Shown here: positions 32,801 through 41,739 of the stretch, piece after piece
How positions within the stretch are numbered: position 1 is the stretch's first letter
Layout of the letters: every line of letters begins with the position of its first letter
DNA from: Psococerastis gibbosa
Taxonomy: Eukaryota; Arthropoda; Insecta; Psocodea; Psocidae
Direction: 5' to 3'
NCBI GenBank assembly: GCA_963971405.1
Contig: OZ020486.1
Span: 4,154,001-4,218,000 of the forward strand
DNA length: 64,000 bases
The notes under the pieces: generated by a model
Databases searched by the model: none
What the model saw: only the letters and a program-made list of their open reading frames with translations
What the model was told of the DNA's origin: nothing
Translations under genes and position numbers: made by a program

Positions 32801-35800
32801 GCCTATCTGGTTCCTGGAGGATGCAGAGCTAAAACTATGATCGGCCGACCCCTGGCACTGGCAGTCACAATATCCAGTGAATGAATAAATTCAGAAAGTC
32901 TACACCTCTTATGCTACTTACAGCTAATCTAAGAACACTTACCAACAACCAGTTGCGCTTGAGCGTCAGCCTTCCACACGTGATCTCTAAGAATAACTCC
33001 ATCCACGGCTAGCCAATCCCGAATTTTGTCTGTAGCTTCGTCAATAGTCGTTGGAAGATCGACAGCAGCAGGCCTCCTCCACTCTTCGTCTGTGCCCTCT
33101 ATCAGCGTCTCTGCGTTCTTCTCCTCGAGACATCTTCTTTTGAGATCATCAAAATCTACAAAAGAAAGGCAGTATGTTAGTTGCTTTGGATTCCCGACCC
33201 TGCGCCCGGACTTTCTATCGCTCCACATGGCCTACCAACCTCATTCAGTTCTTTGTTTCCGCCATGCACTCAGAAGTTCGCCAAGACTACGATGGGTATA
33301 CGATGCGACGTCAAGAAGGGTCCACCCAGCGCACCTACCTCATTCAGTTCATCTCGTATCTCGCAATCCTCACAGTTGTTCCATATCCTGCACTACCCAT
33401 TCTCACACGTAAACTTCGAACTTAGCTCCAGCAACAAATCGTATGCTTAGCTTACCCTTCTTCTTCTTCAGCCAACGCCCGTCCTTGGCTGGTAGGCCAT
33501 TTGACGCCGTGCCGCATAGTAGAGCTGAGTTAATCCCTCCTGTGTCGTAGTTCAGTTTTCTACCTCAATGCCAGTGCAGCTGAATAGGTGATGGGCATTC
33601 CTCTCCCCTTAGCTTACCCAAAATCAATACATACCCATGCAAAAGCTATCGACATAGCGCTGATTGGCCAGTTCCTGTTTCGTCACAGAATCGCCAGGGA
33701 AGATGGACGAGCCACTGGAAGCCCAGGCCCTGCTGAAGAGACCTTTAGCCAAGGGACTCGTCACTAGTGCAGTAACCAAAGTGGCACCAGCTCGGTGTCC
33801 GAGGACTGTCACTTGTTTGGGGTCTCCACCAAAGTGTAGAATATTCGTCTGCACCCAGCGAAGAGCGACGAGGATGTCGGACAGACCGTAGTTTCCAGAT
33901 CTGTAGAACAAGAATAAAAATAATTAGTTGAAGAAGCCTGGTGTCCAAAGAGAGCTGCTTGCTTGGAGCTTCCACCAACGTGGTGTGTAGTCTTTATGTG
34001 GTCTGTTACTCACTGATAGAAAGAATCTTCAGAAAAAGGCTATATGGTACCTTTGTGGGCGCAAGTTAGACTAAAAAAACATGCACTCCACTTCATCTCC
34101 AAGCTCAAGAGGTACCTAAAATCATGTTTGAACAGGTAGTTCGTTCTGAGCAACTGTACAGAAGTGCACCATATCTCAAGTGGGACACTCGCGCTACATA
34201 CGTACCCCTAAAGTTCTACATGGGAGAGATGGGACCCTTTTCTAATTTCTGGTGACACTTATCACGCCATCATTGACCAGTCAGTGCAGTAGTTGAAAAA
34301 GGTGGCAGGAAGCTTTCAGACAGGGAATGCCCCATCTCTCCTTAATAGAACTCTATATATATCCCTACAACAAAAAAGAAGAAAGCACTGACCTGGGCCG
34401 ATCAGCATCTTCCCTCAGAGCAGACGCAGCCAAAAAGCCAAGGACGCCTAGCCGGAAGTTTGGCTTGACAATGACGACTTCTTTGCTGAGTACAATCTTA
34501 GGTGTTGGCTGGAGTGCGCCTTCAGTACCACCAATGAGAGACGCGGCATCGATGAGAACCACCACAGGCATGGGATTGATGTAACGGACCTCGCGAGAAT
34601 AAATCTAGAAAAAAAACGGTTAAATAATAAAGAAAAATAGTTAGGTCCAGCACACAAAGGCCGTGTAATCTGAGGTAGGTACAAAATCGCTACTTCTGCG
34701 GTTTTTTCCCCTACCAATGAAGGAACCAGATTGAGGACGATCTCAGATGAGTGGGACTAATGCAAGAAGAAGTGCTGAACCAATCAGAAGTGGAGAGAGT
34801 GTAAGAGATTAACAAATCACATCCGGGCAACTGGAACTGATTATTAATGATGATGAATGAAGGTAAGGCAGCCATTACGGTTGGGTAAACCAAGGGCAGT
34901 CTCGATACTGATCCTGCCCCTCATACCTTTTTCGTATGTAGAGGATGGGATGTGAAATGAAAACGGTGTGAAGACACAGCCTTTAGGTTTAGACGTTCAC
35001 ATAGTCCTGAGAATACTGGACAGAATTGAACCTTGGCGGCTTTCAAAGAAATGACACACAGCATCCTGAAGATGAGCGAAGAACTGCAGGATCGACCATA
35101 CTGCTGTCCAGTTCCAGATCAGACCTGTTTCAGAGGGCTCCTAGATGTATACCTGGGGGCAGGAAAGGACTTCGGTGACAAAGCCTCACCCACCATGACG
35201 CAAAAGGCACTGAAAAATGGTTCCAGGGTGGCGAATAAAAAAGGAAAGCCGTGACCGTCAGATTCTTAGTCCAGTTCTCCACCAAATGGACTATCTTGAC
35301 CATCATTCCAGCCTTAACTAGGGTAGAGCTCCTATACTTACATCCAAGGTCAAGCAGTCCTCGTAGCCGTCGATTCTCGAAGGCCCCGTGTATTGCCAAC
35401 ATAACCGCGATGCATTATGCGCCAAATACGTTCCGTCCCAGCACAAATCAATGTTATTCAACTCCTGTGCATGCTTCCATCGTCTCTCTTTAACGGGCGG
35501 AACCGCGTACGGGATCCCTTTAAACACATGGATGCCATCCCGAGCAATTCTATAAATATAACATACATAATATTAGTTAATGGAAAATAGGAAATGAAAA
35601 GGCTAATGGACCGCCACAATATCCGTTTTTTGTTGTTGCTTCAAAGTCAAATTTCTCATGACATTTCAATCGTAAAGTCATAAATGAAAGGAATTTTAAT
35701 TTACATTATGTGACTGTGACCAATGCCAATTAGCCACAGTTTAGGAATCTATAATAATCTATATATATATATAATCTATAATAAACACCTTAGACTTTTG

Positions 35801-38800
35801 GCGCCCGTCATGGGAGTTGTGCGCATGCGCTGGGAGGCAGCGACGCCCGTGCTTTGATCTATGCGATGAAGGCTTGATGTTTGAAATATAATCTTTTCTT
35901 TTAAGTTGAATCTGTATTAATTATTAAGCGGAAGCTGTTACATTTTTTTTTTTTTTTAGCTAATTCCACAACTGGCCGACGTTTAGTGACGACGCTTATG
36001 GCACATCACAGCATAGAGGAATATATTATCTAGTTGATAACACGCTATTTATCGTTCTACGATCCATATTTCATGATAAATTTGACTTTGCGCAAGAAAG
36101 GAAAATGGAGGGCTCCACTGGCCCTTCTTCTTGTAATGCCTTTCTATCGAAAATTGGCGATCATTATGGCAATTTCGACCTTGGAGACTGAGGCTCTGAA
36201 AAGGGAAGTCGCGCTCTTGCCAAACCACCGCCGGTTTATCTTCCCATGGATTATTACATGCAGGAGGCGATACTTTTCGTTCATAAGAAGGCCGAAGTAT
36301 GTTAGTTTCCGTTTCTTAACCGTCAGCATTGGCCCTTTATATAAAATCGTTCTGACCTGTCTGTTGATGATACTATTATTATATTATATTCTACAAAGAC
36401 CCATTTAAAACTAAAAATACTTACCCTTCAACGGGGCCGCATTGCGTGGTTGTCACAACTTTGCCATCGACGACAGGTGGTGCCGTCGGCGGTGGCGAAA
36501 GCGGTCTCATACACAACCCAATAATGAGCACTAGGAGGATCAGAAAAACTATAACGAAGCCTGAAAAAATCAAAACCAAACAAATAAAATATGGTTTCAA
36601 AAATGGACTAGCGGAGACATGTTTACCAATAACACGAACAACAGGAAAGCCAGTAGAGTGACAGAGATGAAGGTGATATCTTTGTAAAAAAAGGCTATAC
36701 TGCCAACATTTTCCAATTGTAAGGGACCTTTTTTGCAGTTGTACAAAACCGAGTGTTGTCGAGCAGGCCAAAGCTTATCAATGGCTGCAGAGCCAGAAGA
36801 AGAAGTTTTTATAGTTACTAAAAGCTTACAGTATCTTCATCAAAATCTTACACAACTTTCCTAAAACAAACCGTCTCAGAGATATATAAAAGAAATTTAA
36901 CTTACCCACAGCCTTTTCGTGCCTCGACAAGTTCGTCAGCCGGTCCAGCCAGAGGCGGGGTAGCGGTCGTTTCGGTTCTCCCGCCACTCCCCCCTTCTCC
37001 GCGTCCTTGTCCTCATCTCCGTCCAGCTTGACCGATTCCATTTCATCGTCCACAGACGGTTTCCTGTCTTCCAATGTCTCGGACGACGCGAGCTCGGCTC
37101 CGTTCTCCAACGATTGTTTCTGCAGGATAAATGAAATAATTAATTACTTCTTGTTATACTACTGAACCAGCCTAGCGGAGACATAGACATAACGCACTCT
37201 CTTATACTCAACTAGGGTGGCCCGGCACTACCTGCTTTACATGACTTCCGATGCATCATTACATCGTTCCTGCAATATTTTTACCGCTTTCTGTACAACC
37301 ACCACCTTCAAACCACCCAGATTACGGACAAGTTTCAACCAGCAGCAGCAGCAGCAGATTCAGCAAGTTCTGCTCCGGCATGGGAGTGAGTAAAAAACTC
37401 ACACTACCTGTGCTATTCAGCAGGTAGGCCAAGATGCAGCACAGGAAATCAAAAAGCATGGGAGTCTGTTAGCACTTCCGTAGCGAGAAAATTTGGAACA
37501 ATTACGAACCTCGAATCAGCAAACAACAGTTAAAGTCAGAAGAGGCCATAATTGGATGCAGTAGTTCATAAGGCGCCATCTATCCGTGTGTGACAAACAA
37601 TAATATCTAATGAAATGCCGCGCTTTGGGACGGCGTAAAACAAGGCAGAGGGCACGTTTTGCCGCGGAATTTCAACTGTCAGACAACTGGTCGAAATCCT
37701 CCTAAGGGGTGCTTTGGATACCCCCATTACGGTAACCCCACCTACCCATCTGCCAAAGAAACACTGGAGGACAATTAATTGGTATCGACCAGGCGGGTAT
37801 CTACAGAGCATGCAATGAATCAGTACAAAATCGTGACCGAAATTAAGCTTGGAGGTACTCGCCATAAGCTGAATACAGTCAAAAGAAAGCAATTACTATT
37901 GCCACGGACCCAAGGTCAAGTGCGCAGAACTCGCTGCGCCTGTATTCTGTTATCAGCCCTGCCCGTTGGATTGTTCATTTGTTTTTCCACTTGCCACTAT
38001 TTTTTTTTACCATCACCTTTGCCATTTCCCCCTACGTTTCACTGCAATCGGCTTTACTCAGCCAATTTTATATTCATTGGCATCGACATACCTGGTTTTT
38101 ATTTCCACGTGTAAACTTCTTTGGCAGTACAGCAACAGCTGCAGGCATTTTAATCCTGTCCAGCAGCCTAGGTTTAGGTTCTTCACCCTCAGTAGCCGTA
38201 GCAGAAGTTGCATCTTTTTTGGCAAACGGATTCTTGGACGCAATTGTTTCCAGTCTTTTTGCTATCGAAGCTCTAAGCCCCGATGGTTCCTCGGTTTTCT
38301 CAGCACTGGGCTGCAGTAAGTCGGTTCCCTCTTCAACGGTGCCTTCCGCATCCTGAAACGGGAAAATGAAAGGTACCTCAAGGGCTTTTACAGGAAAAAA
38401 AGGTATCCTACCGAGGGTTTAGGCAGGAAGTGAGTATCTTCTATCACGAACACCGCTCTTTTCAGATTTTAGATCGGACATTATTGACTGCTTTACGATC
38501 GATATTTCCTATGAAAATACGTACAAAATGTAGTGGGGGTACTACGATTTGCTCTTAAGAATATAGGCTACAATAATTTTTTAATTGAAATGTTATAGAA
38601 CAGCCGTTTTTTTTTTAAATAATTATGTCGTGTGACTGTGAGTAAAGTTGTAGTAATTTTCAATATTATGATAAAATTATGCAAAATTAACTTTACCCCC
38701 GCGATGCAAGTCTCTGTATAGAGTATTTAGTGCTGGGGTTGACATTTTAAATGTAAAATATGTAAATTGTATACATTATCCACTTAAAAGGCCGTGCCCG

Positions 38801-41214
38801 GGTTTTTTGTTTAGAGGGGGGGGGGGGGGGGTCCAAAAATTTATTTACGTTTTTTATTAATGAAAGTCCATTCTATCCAGTGTTCGAATTTAATTAATAT
38901 ATTCCAATTCTTAAAAAAATACAGGTTTACATAAAATGATAAATGGTAACACTAAAATATAAAATAAATATAAATATGTGTAAAGCCCTTTCATTTCGGA
39001 GGGGTCCGGACCCCATAGACCTCCCCCCTGGTCTAATTACTTAGCCTACTCAACTTGTGTCCTGTGGGCCCTCGCCGTTGCCGTGGCCTGGGACTTTGTC
39101 AAATTTACTAATACTACTACTTACTCACTTTATTTGAACTGTAAAAGGTACTACTACTTACTCACTTTATTTGAACTGTAAAAGGTATCATTGGGATCTA
39201 GACTCGAGAGACATTAGGGGCTTCCCCAATCGAAGGATTCAGTCATGCATCATCATTCATTCATTCATTCCCTACTTAAGTTTATTGGCATACTATACCT
39301 TGTTCTTGTCTTTTGAGCGCAGGAATCCAGGTATCTTTATCGCACCAATCGGAACACGTATCTTGCCCCTCCCCTCCTTTTGTGACTCCTCCAGCTGTTT
39401 TTTCCTCTTTTCCACCTCTCCAGTCTTCAGCACTCCCTCCTCCTCGTCATCCCTCTTTTCAGATTCTCCTTCCGCTTCTTTTTCCTTCTCAAGTTCCTTC
39501 AAATCCCTTTCAATTTCTTCTATCTTGTCCTACAAATAAAAATATTGCCCAATTGAGAAGTTGCATCATTTTGGTCTTCAAAGTAGTCGAGCTTCTGAGT
39601 AATGGCTCAGAGGTGTTGATGCGAAAATTGTTCATAGGAGGCGTGGCGAGGGGCCCCACAAATTACAAAATATATTTTTGGTGAGAAGCGAATGTCCCAT
39701 CTCTCCTATGTAGAGCTATAGGTAAAGCCTAAGTCTTTCACGCCTTCAAAGGCAATGTTAGCACTACATGCCAGCTACAATGTGTACACCATGCTGATCA
39801 TTTTATGTTATACTACATCTAATTTCATGTATGCCACAATGATCGATATAAATCATTATCATTAGACTTTGAGCAAAACAACGCATAATAGGGGTGTCAA
39901 ATATGCCCTAGACTCCTAGAGAAATACAATCCAAACTGGGAATGTTGAATACAATTTTTCAGGTCAGAGTCCCATTACAGATATCTAATCTCCAGCTAAG
40001 TAGGAACACATACGCAGTATTTAGGGAGCAGAAGCAAAACGGTGTAGCCTAGATAGTAATAAACAAGTCCTCTAAAGCCTGAGAAATACCAGAACAGAAA
40101 AATAATTAACTAAAGAAATGGCCCAGGGCTAAGATAGGCATGGGAAATCAGGATTGTACCTATCATCTAGAGTGCGGCTGGCGCCTACACAGAAACCACG
40201 AAATTTTAGGCTCTTCTTACTTCAGGTATGTTTCAGGCTTCAACGTAGTGGTTAATGAACTGGACCAGAGTGTTCAAGCGCGGGGGCGTGCCGTCCAGTA
40301 GCACTGTTTATTATAGAGCCAACGGCCGTCCCATGTTGACCAGAACAGAGCCAGTTCCAAACTGCAGCAAATTTGGTAGTGTCTACAGCTTTGGTAGGGG
40401 AACAACGTGCAGAGACTACCAGTCATATTCTAAGTGTGTGTCGAGTCCTGGTCACCTCATACGTAATCGTGTGGCTTCACTATGTTCCCCAAGTCGTTCG
40501 GAATCTACCATAACCAGGAGATCCACCCTGTCAGTCAACTCTCCTCCTCCTGAGGTGAAGGAGTCTGCTCTTAGGGTGCCTCAAGTTAATAAACAGACCT
40601 ACTCCCCCCGCCAGGCTGACAGAGTTGCTTAAAGCAGAAATTCTGAAACCAGGCGTTGGAAAACAACAAATTTCTCATTAAACATCGATCGGAGAGTCAT
40701 TTAGATGTCATAAACTACGATATATAATAAATTCCTCGACTCATTGATGTAAATCACTTGCAGGCCAATTTCTCATGAATTATCGATCGAAGAGCCATAA
40801 TTGAGGTGCCATAAACTGGAAAAAAGGTTCCTCTACTATTTGATATACATTAGGCTATGTTGCAGTCACTAACACCGATCGACCAGTTATCGAGCTAGAT
40901 TTTTAAAAAAATATTGGTCACTGGAGATGTCATGTCGAAGGAGCTCCAAAACAGTGGCCAATTGGTGTTAGCCACGGCCAGATACTATACATCAAAATGA
41001 AGAGCTAAACATTTCTTCTTCTTTATCTCATGTATGACCCTACAATTGAAATTGTATGAGAAATTTGACTTTTAAAGAATTTCATAATTACTTAATTAAA
41101 ATCACTTACTTTGGTTTCTTCACGAATAATATTCTCAGCGTTAAGCATTTTCTCACGCTCCTCATCAGCAATAATCTTCTTGTCTTCATTCTCAACGTTG
41201 TTTGTGTCAGTCAT
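29655..41214 (-). CDS. Nrt: neurotactin-like cholinesterase-domain adhesion protein, 12 exons
   Basis: Complete gene assembled by joining 12 exons whose GT-AG junctions agree in phase; the spliced CDS is 2391 nt, 796 residues. Residues 1-270 are a highly charged cytoplasmic region (DKIEEIERDLKELEKEKEAE; repeated RLWLDRL/RLLDRIK-like motifs). Residues 272-288 form one membrane segment (FVIVFLILLVLIIGLCM), followed by a Pro-rich stalk and an extracellular esterase-fold domain from about 305. Family marks are FKGIPYAVPP, YEDCLTLD, VKPNFRLGVLGF and GNYGLSDILVALRWV. The nucleophile elbow reads GHRAGA (Arg492 in place of Ser), and no catalytic His is seen near IMGTYEP, so it cannot be an esterase. 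Order, topology and the C terminus (NCDFW, IVPMYAR) fit Drosophila neurotactin, a neuronal adhesion protein that binds amalgam. Introns carry many transposons. The alternative is another cholinesterase-like adhesion molecule. Confidence 0.9.
30551..30665 (+). mobile_element. PLE-3 remnant in Nrt intron 11
   Basis: CCGCAGATGTTGACGAAACG and GTTTGGAAGT match the hammerhead region of PLE-3, followed by TGGATTCTAC and CTCCGGC words of its flank. The CTGAAGA core is lost, so it is a dead copy. Confidence 0.6.
30709..30869 (-). CDS. Nrt: Nrt exon 11
   Basis: Acceptor TTTCCGCAG|CCT and donor CTACAA|GTAAGC. Encodes PNITFYVATMTREHNGIGN through FVRAMQDLFY. An in-frame TAA would follow at once if the donor were not used; the family's continuing C terminus and the matching next exon support splicing. 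Confidence 0.85.
30985..31312 (+). repeat. dispersed ~330-bp repeat in Nrt intron 10
   Basis: Reverse complement of 40318-40660 at roughly three quarters identity, with shared words such as CCCAAGTGGTTCGGAATC, CGAGTCCTGGTC and CCTTAGGGTGCCTCA. It may be a SINE or short LINE end. Its twin lies in intron 1 of the same gene in the opposite orientation. Confidence 0.65.
31440..31646. mobile_element. MITE, GGCCCGGTACACACGG family, copy 1
   Basis: Ends GGCCCGGTACACACGG and CCATGTGTACCGGGC are inverted repeats. Lies in Nrt intron 10. Relatives are at 32073-32366 and, partly, 53682-53901. Confidence 0.65.
31820..32049 (-). CDS. Nrt: Nrt exon 10
   Basis: Acceptor TTTGCAG|GC and donor GCTAGG|GTGAGT. 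Encodes STAQSEATVALWEKMNKKF through VCPLLVMSRAR, the helical part of the fold before the position of the catalytic His. Confidence 0.87.
32073..32366. mobile_element. MITE, GGCCCGGTACACACGG family, copy 2
   Basis: Inverted arms GGTCCGGTACAAACGG and CCGTGTGTACCGGGCC with paired inner segments GACGCGCTGGGAAATTTG and its complement. In Nrt intron 9. Confidence 0.65.
32540..32645 (-). pseudogene. decayed duplicate of Nrt exon 9 (3' part)
   Basis: Shares AGAATAACTCCATCCACG and GCCTTCCACAC with the end of exon 9, and a donor-like GTTGTAG|GTAAATG at the matching place. The frame has a TAA after GATGCTACAGAC and other changes, so it cannot replace exon 9. Upstream, 32715-32800 has an open segment (EQANKLTNSLVETLPVPFYN) ending in GGAG|GTAAGC that may be another lost or alternative exon. 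Confidence 0.65.
32943..33155 (-). CDS. Nrt: Nrt exon 9
   Basis: Acceptor TTTTGTAG|AT and donor GTTG|GTAAGT. Encodes FDDLKRRCLEEKNAETLIE through WLAVDGVILRDHVW. A decayed copy of its 3' part is in the following intron at about 32540-32645. Confidence 0.87.
33635..33900 (-). CDS. Nrt: Nrt exon 8, dead nucleophile elbow
   Basis: Acceptor TCTACAG|A and donor CATGG|GTATGT. It encodes SGNYGLSDILVALRWVQTN, FGGDPKQVTVLGHRAGA and SRAWASSGSS. The G-x-S-x-G motif reads G-H-R-A-G. Confidence 0.92.
34393..34604 (-). CDS. Nrt: Nrt exon 7
   Basis: Acceptor TTTCTAG|ATT and donor CCCAG|GTCAGT. Encodes IYSREVRYINPMPVVVLID, then EVVIVKPNFRLGVLGFLA. The oxyanion-hole Gly-rich loop of active esterases is replaced by DAASLIGG. 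Confidence 0.9.
35342..35549 (-). CDS. Nrt: Nrt exon 6
   Basis: Acceptor TTTATAG|A and donor TTGGAT|GTAAGT. Contains FKGIPYAVPPVKERRW and GYEDCLTLD, the second esterase signature with its conserved Cys. Confidence 0.9.
36110..36340 (-). pseudogene. non-LTR retrotransposon (LINE) C-terminal fragment
   Basis: The minus strand reads KKRKLTYFGLLMNEKYRLLH, then NRRWFGKSATSLFRA and KVEIAIMIANFR, the zinc-knuckle-adjacent tail of LINE reverse transcriptases found in many animals. In Nrt intron 5. A second, more worn copy lies at about 47150-47400. Confidence 0.6.
36425..36560 (-). CDS. Nrt: Nrt exon 5, membrane segment
   Basis: Acceptor TTTTTTCAG|GC and donor GAAGG|GTAAG. It encodes the only transmembrane helix, a Pro/Thr stalk (RPLSPPPTAPP) and the first residues of the esterase-like domain (TTTQCGPVEG). 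Confidence 0.88.
36906..37119 (-). CDS. Nrt: Nrt exon 4
   Basis: Acceptor CTGCAG|AAA and donor TGTGG|GTAAG. It encodes KQSLENGAELASSETLEDRK through LWLDRLTNLSRHEKAV and ends with one base of a Gly codon. An apparent start (MENGAEL) inside the frame is a TTG codon, not a real start. Confidence 0.85.
38092..38352 (-). CDS. Nrt: Nrt exon 3
   Basis: Acceptor TTTCAG|GAT and donor CAG|GTATGT, exactly 87 codons. Encodes cytoplasmic sequence starting DAEGTVEEG and including LRASIAKRLETIASKNPF and PRLLDRIKMP. Confidence 0.82.
38789..39035. mobile_element. CGTGCCC-type element, long copy
   Basis: Starts AAGGCCGTGCCCGGG, carries a run of about 17 G (38815-38831), and later CATTTCGGAGGGGTCCGGACC like the element at 24187. 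In Nrt intron 2. Confidence 0.5.
39299..39529 (-). CDS. Nrt: Nrt exon 2
   Basis: Acceptor TTTGTAG|GAC and donor AAG|GTATAG. It encodes 77 residues, phase 0 to 0, very rich in Glu and Lys (ELEKEKEAEGESEKRDDEEE, then KIRVPIGAIKIPGFLRSK). Probably a helical cytoplasmic segment. Confidence 0.82.
40318..40660 (-). repeat. dispersed ~330-bp repeat in Nrt intron 1, inverted twin
   Basis: Pairs with 30985-31312 as a reverse complement. The two copies flank exons 2-10 of the Nrt transcript. Confidence 0.65.
41110..41214 (-). CDS. Nrt: Nrt exon 1, start codon
   Basis: ATG at 41214 in a fair context (AAGAAATGACT). It encodes 35 residues beginning MTDTNNVENEDK and ends at ACCAAA|GTAAGT in phase 0. There is no signal peptide, as expected for a type II membrane protein. 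Confidence 0.82.
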
Positions 41215-41262
41215 TTCTTACGGTACTACAACAAATAATAACAAATCATATAATCAAATCAA

Positions 41263-41292
41263 TATAATATATATATATATATATATATATAA
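41263..41292. repeat. (TA)n microsatellite before the Nrt start
   Basis: An uninterrupted TA run about 30 bp long, then three ATAATCAAAT-like units, about 50-100 bp upstream of the Nrt ATG and so in the 5' UTR or promoter. Confidence 0.8.
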
Positions 41293-41399
41293 TCAAATAT
41301 AATCAAATATAATCGCAACGAAACTAGTATTTAAAAAAAACTTCTATCTCTTCTGAGGCCATTTAAGATCACCAAAGGTGAGGAGAGACCCCTCAACTG

Positions 41400-41600
41400 A
41401 AAAAGGTTGAGGAGATGGTGGTCCCAGGAAGCAGGAGAAGAGGAAGACCAAAATTGACGCTGCCGAGAAAGATCCAGACAGATATTGACCAACGCACACC
41501 CACAAACCAGGACGCCCTAGATAGAGGGTTGTGGAGGTGCCGTACCGACGACACCCCGAAGGGGATAAGGCGCGGAAAAGTAAAAGTACTTCGCAGTTCG
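41400..41600 (+). pseudogene. LINE C-terminal fragment
   Basis: Reads VVPGSRRRGRPKLTLPRKI, then DALDRGLWRCRTDDTPKG, typical of the extreme C terminus of non-LTR ORF2 proteins. Stops lie on both sides. Confidence 0.6.
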
Positions 41601-41739
41601 CTCTTGAGTCTGGTTGGAGCGTGGATCCAAAGAACATGAATACATTGCGAGATAGACCCTTTTTCAAATAATGACTACACAACGAATGTACATTAAAGGC
41701 TTTGTTTATTGGAATAATAAAGACAGTCTTTGAATGCAC

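Noticed and set aside
33026-33450. Three overlapping plus-strand frames opposite Nrt exon 9 and intron 8
   Set aside because: Antisense shadow plus low-complexity pyrimidine-rich intron; no homology marks.
37566-37892. Minus-strand frame of 108 codons between Nrt exons 3 and 4
   Set aside because: Lies in an intron, lacks matching splice phases and does not fit the protein.
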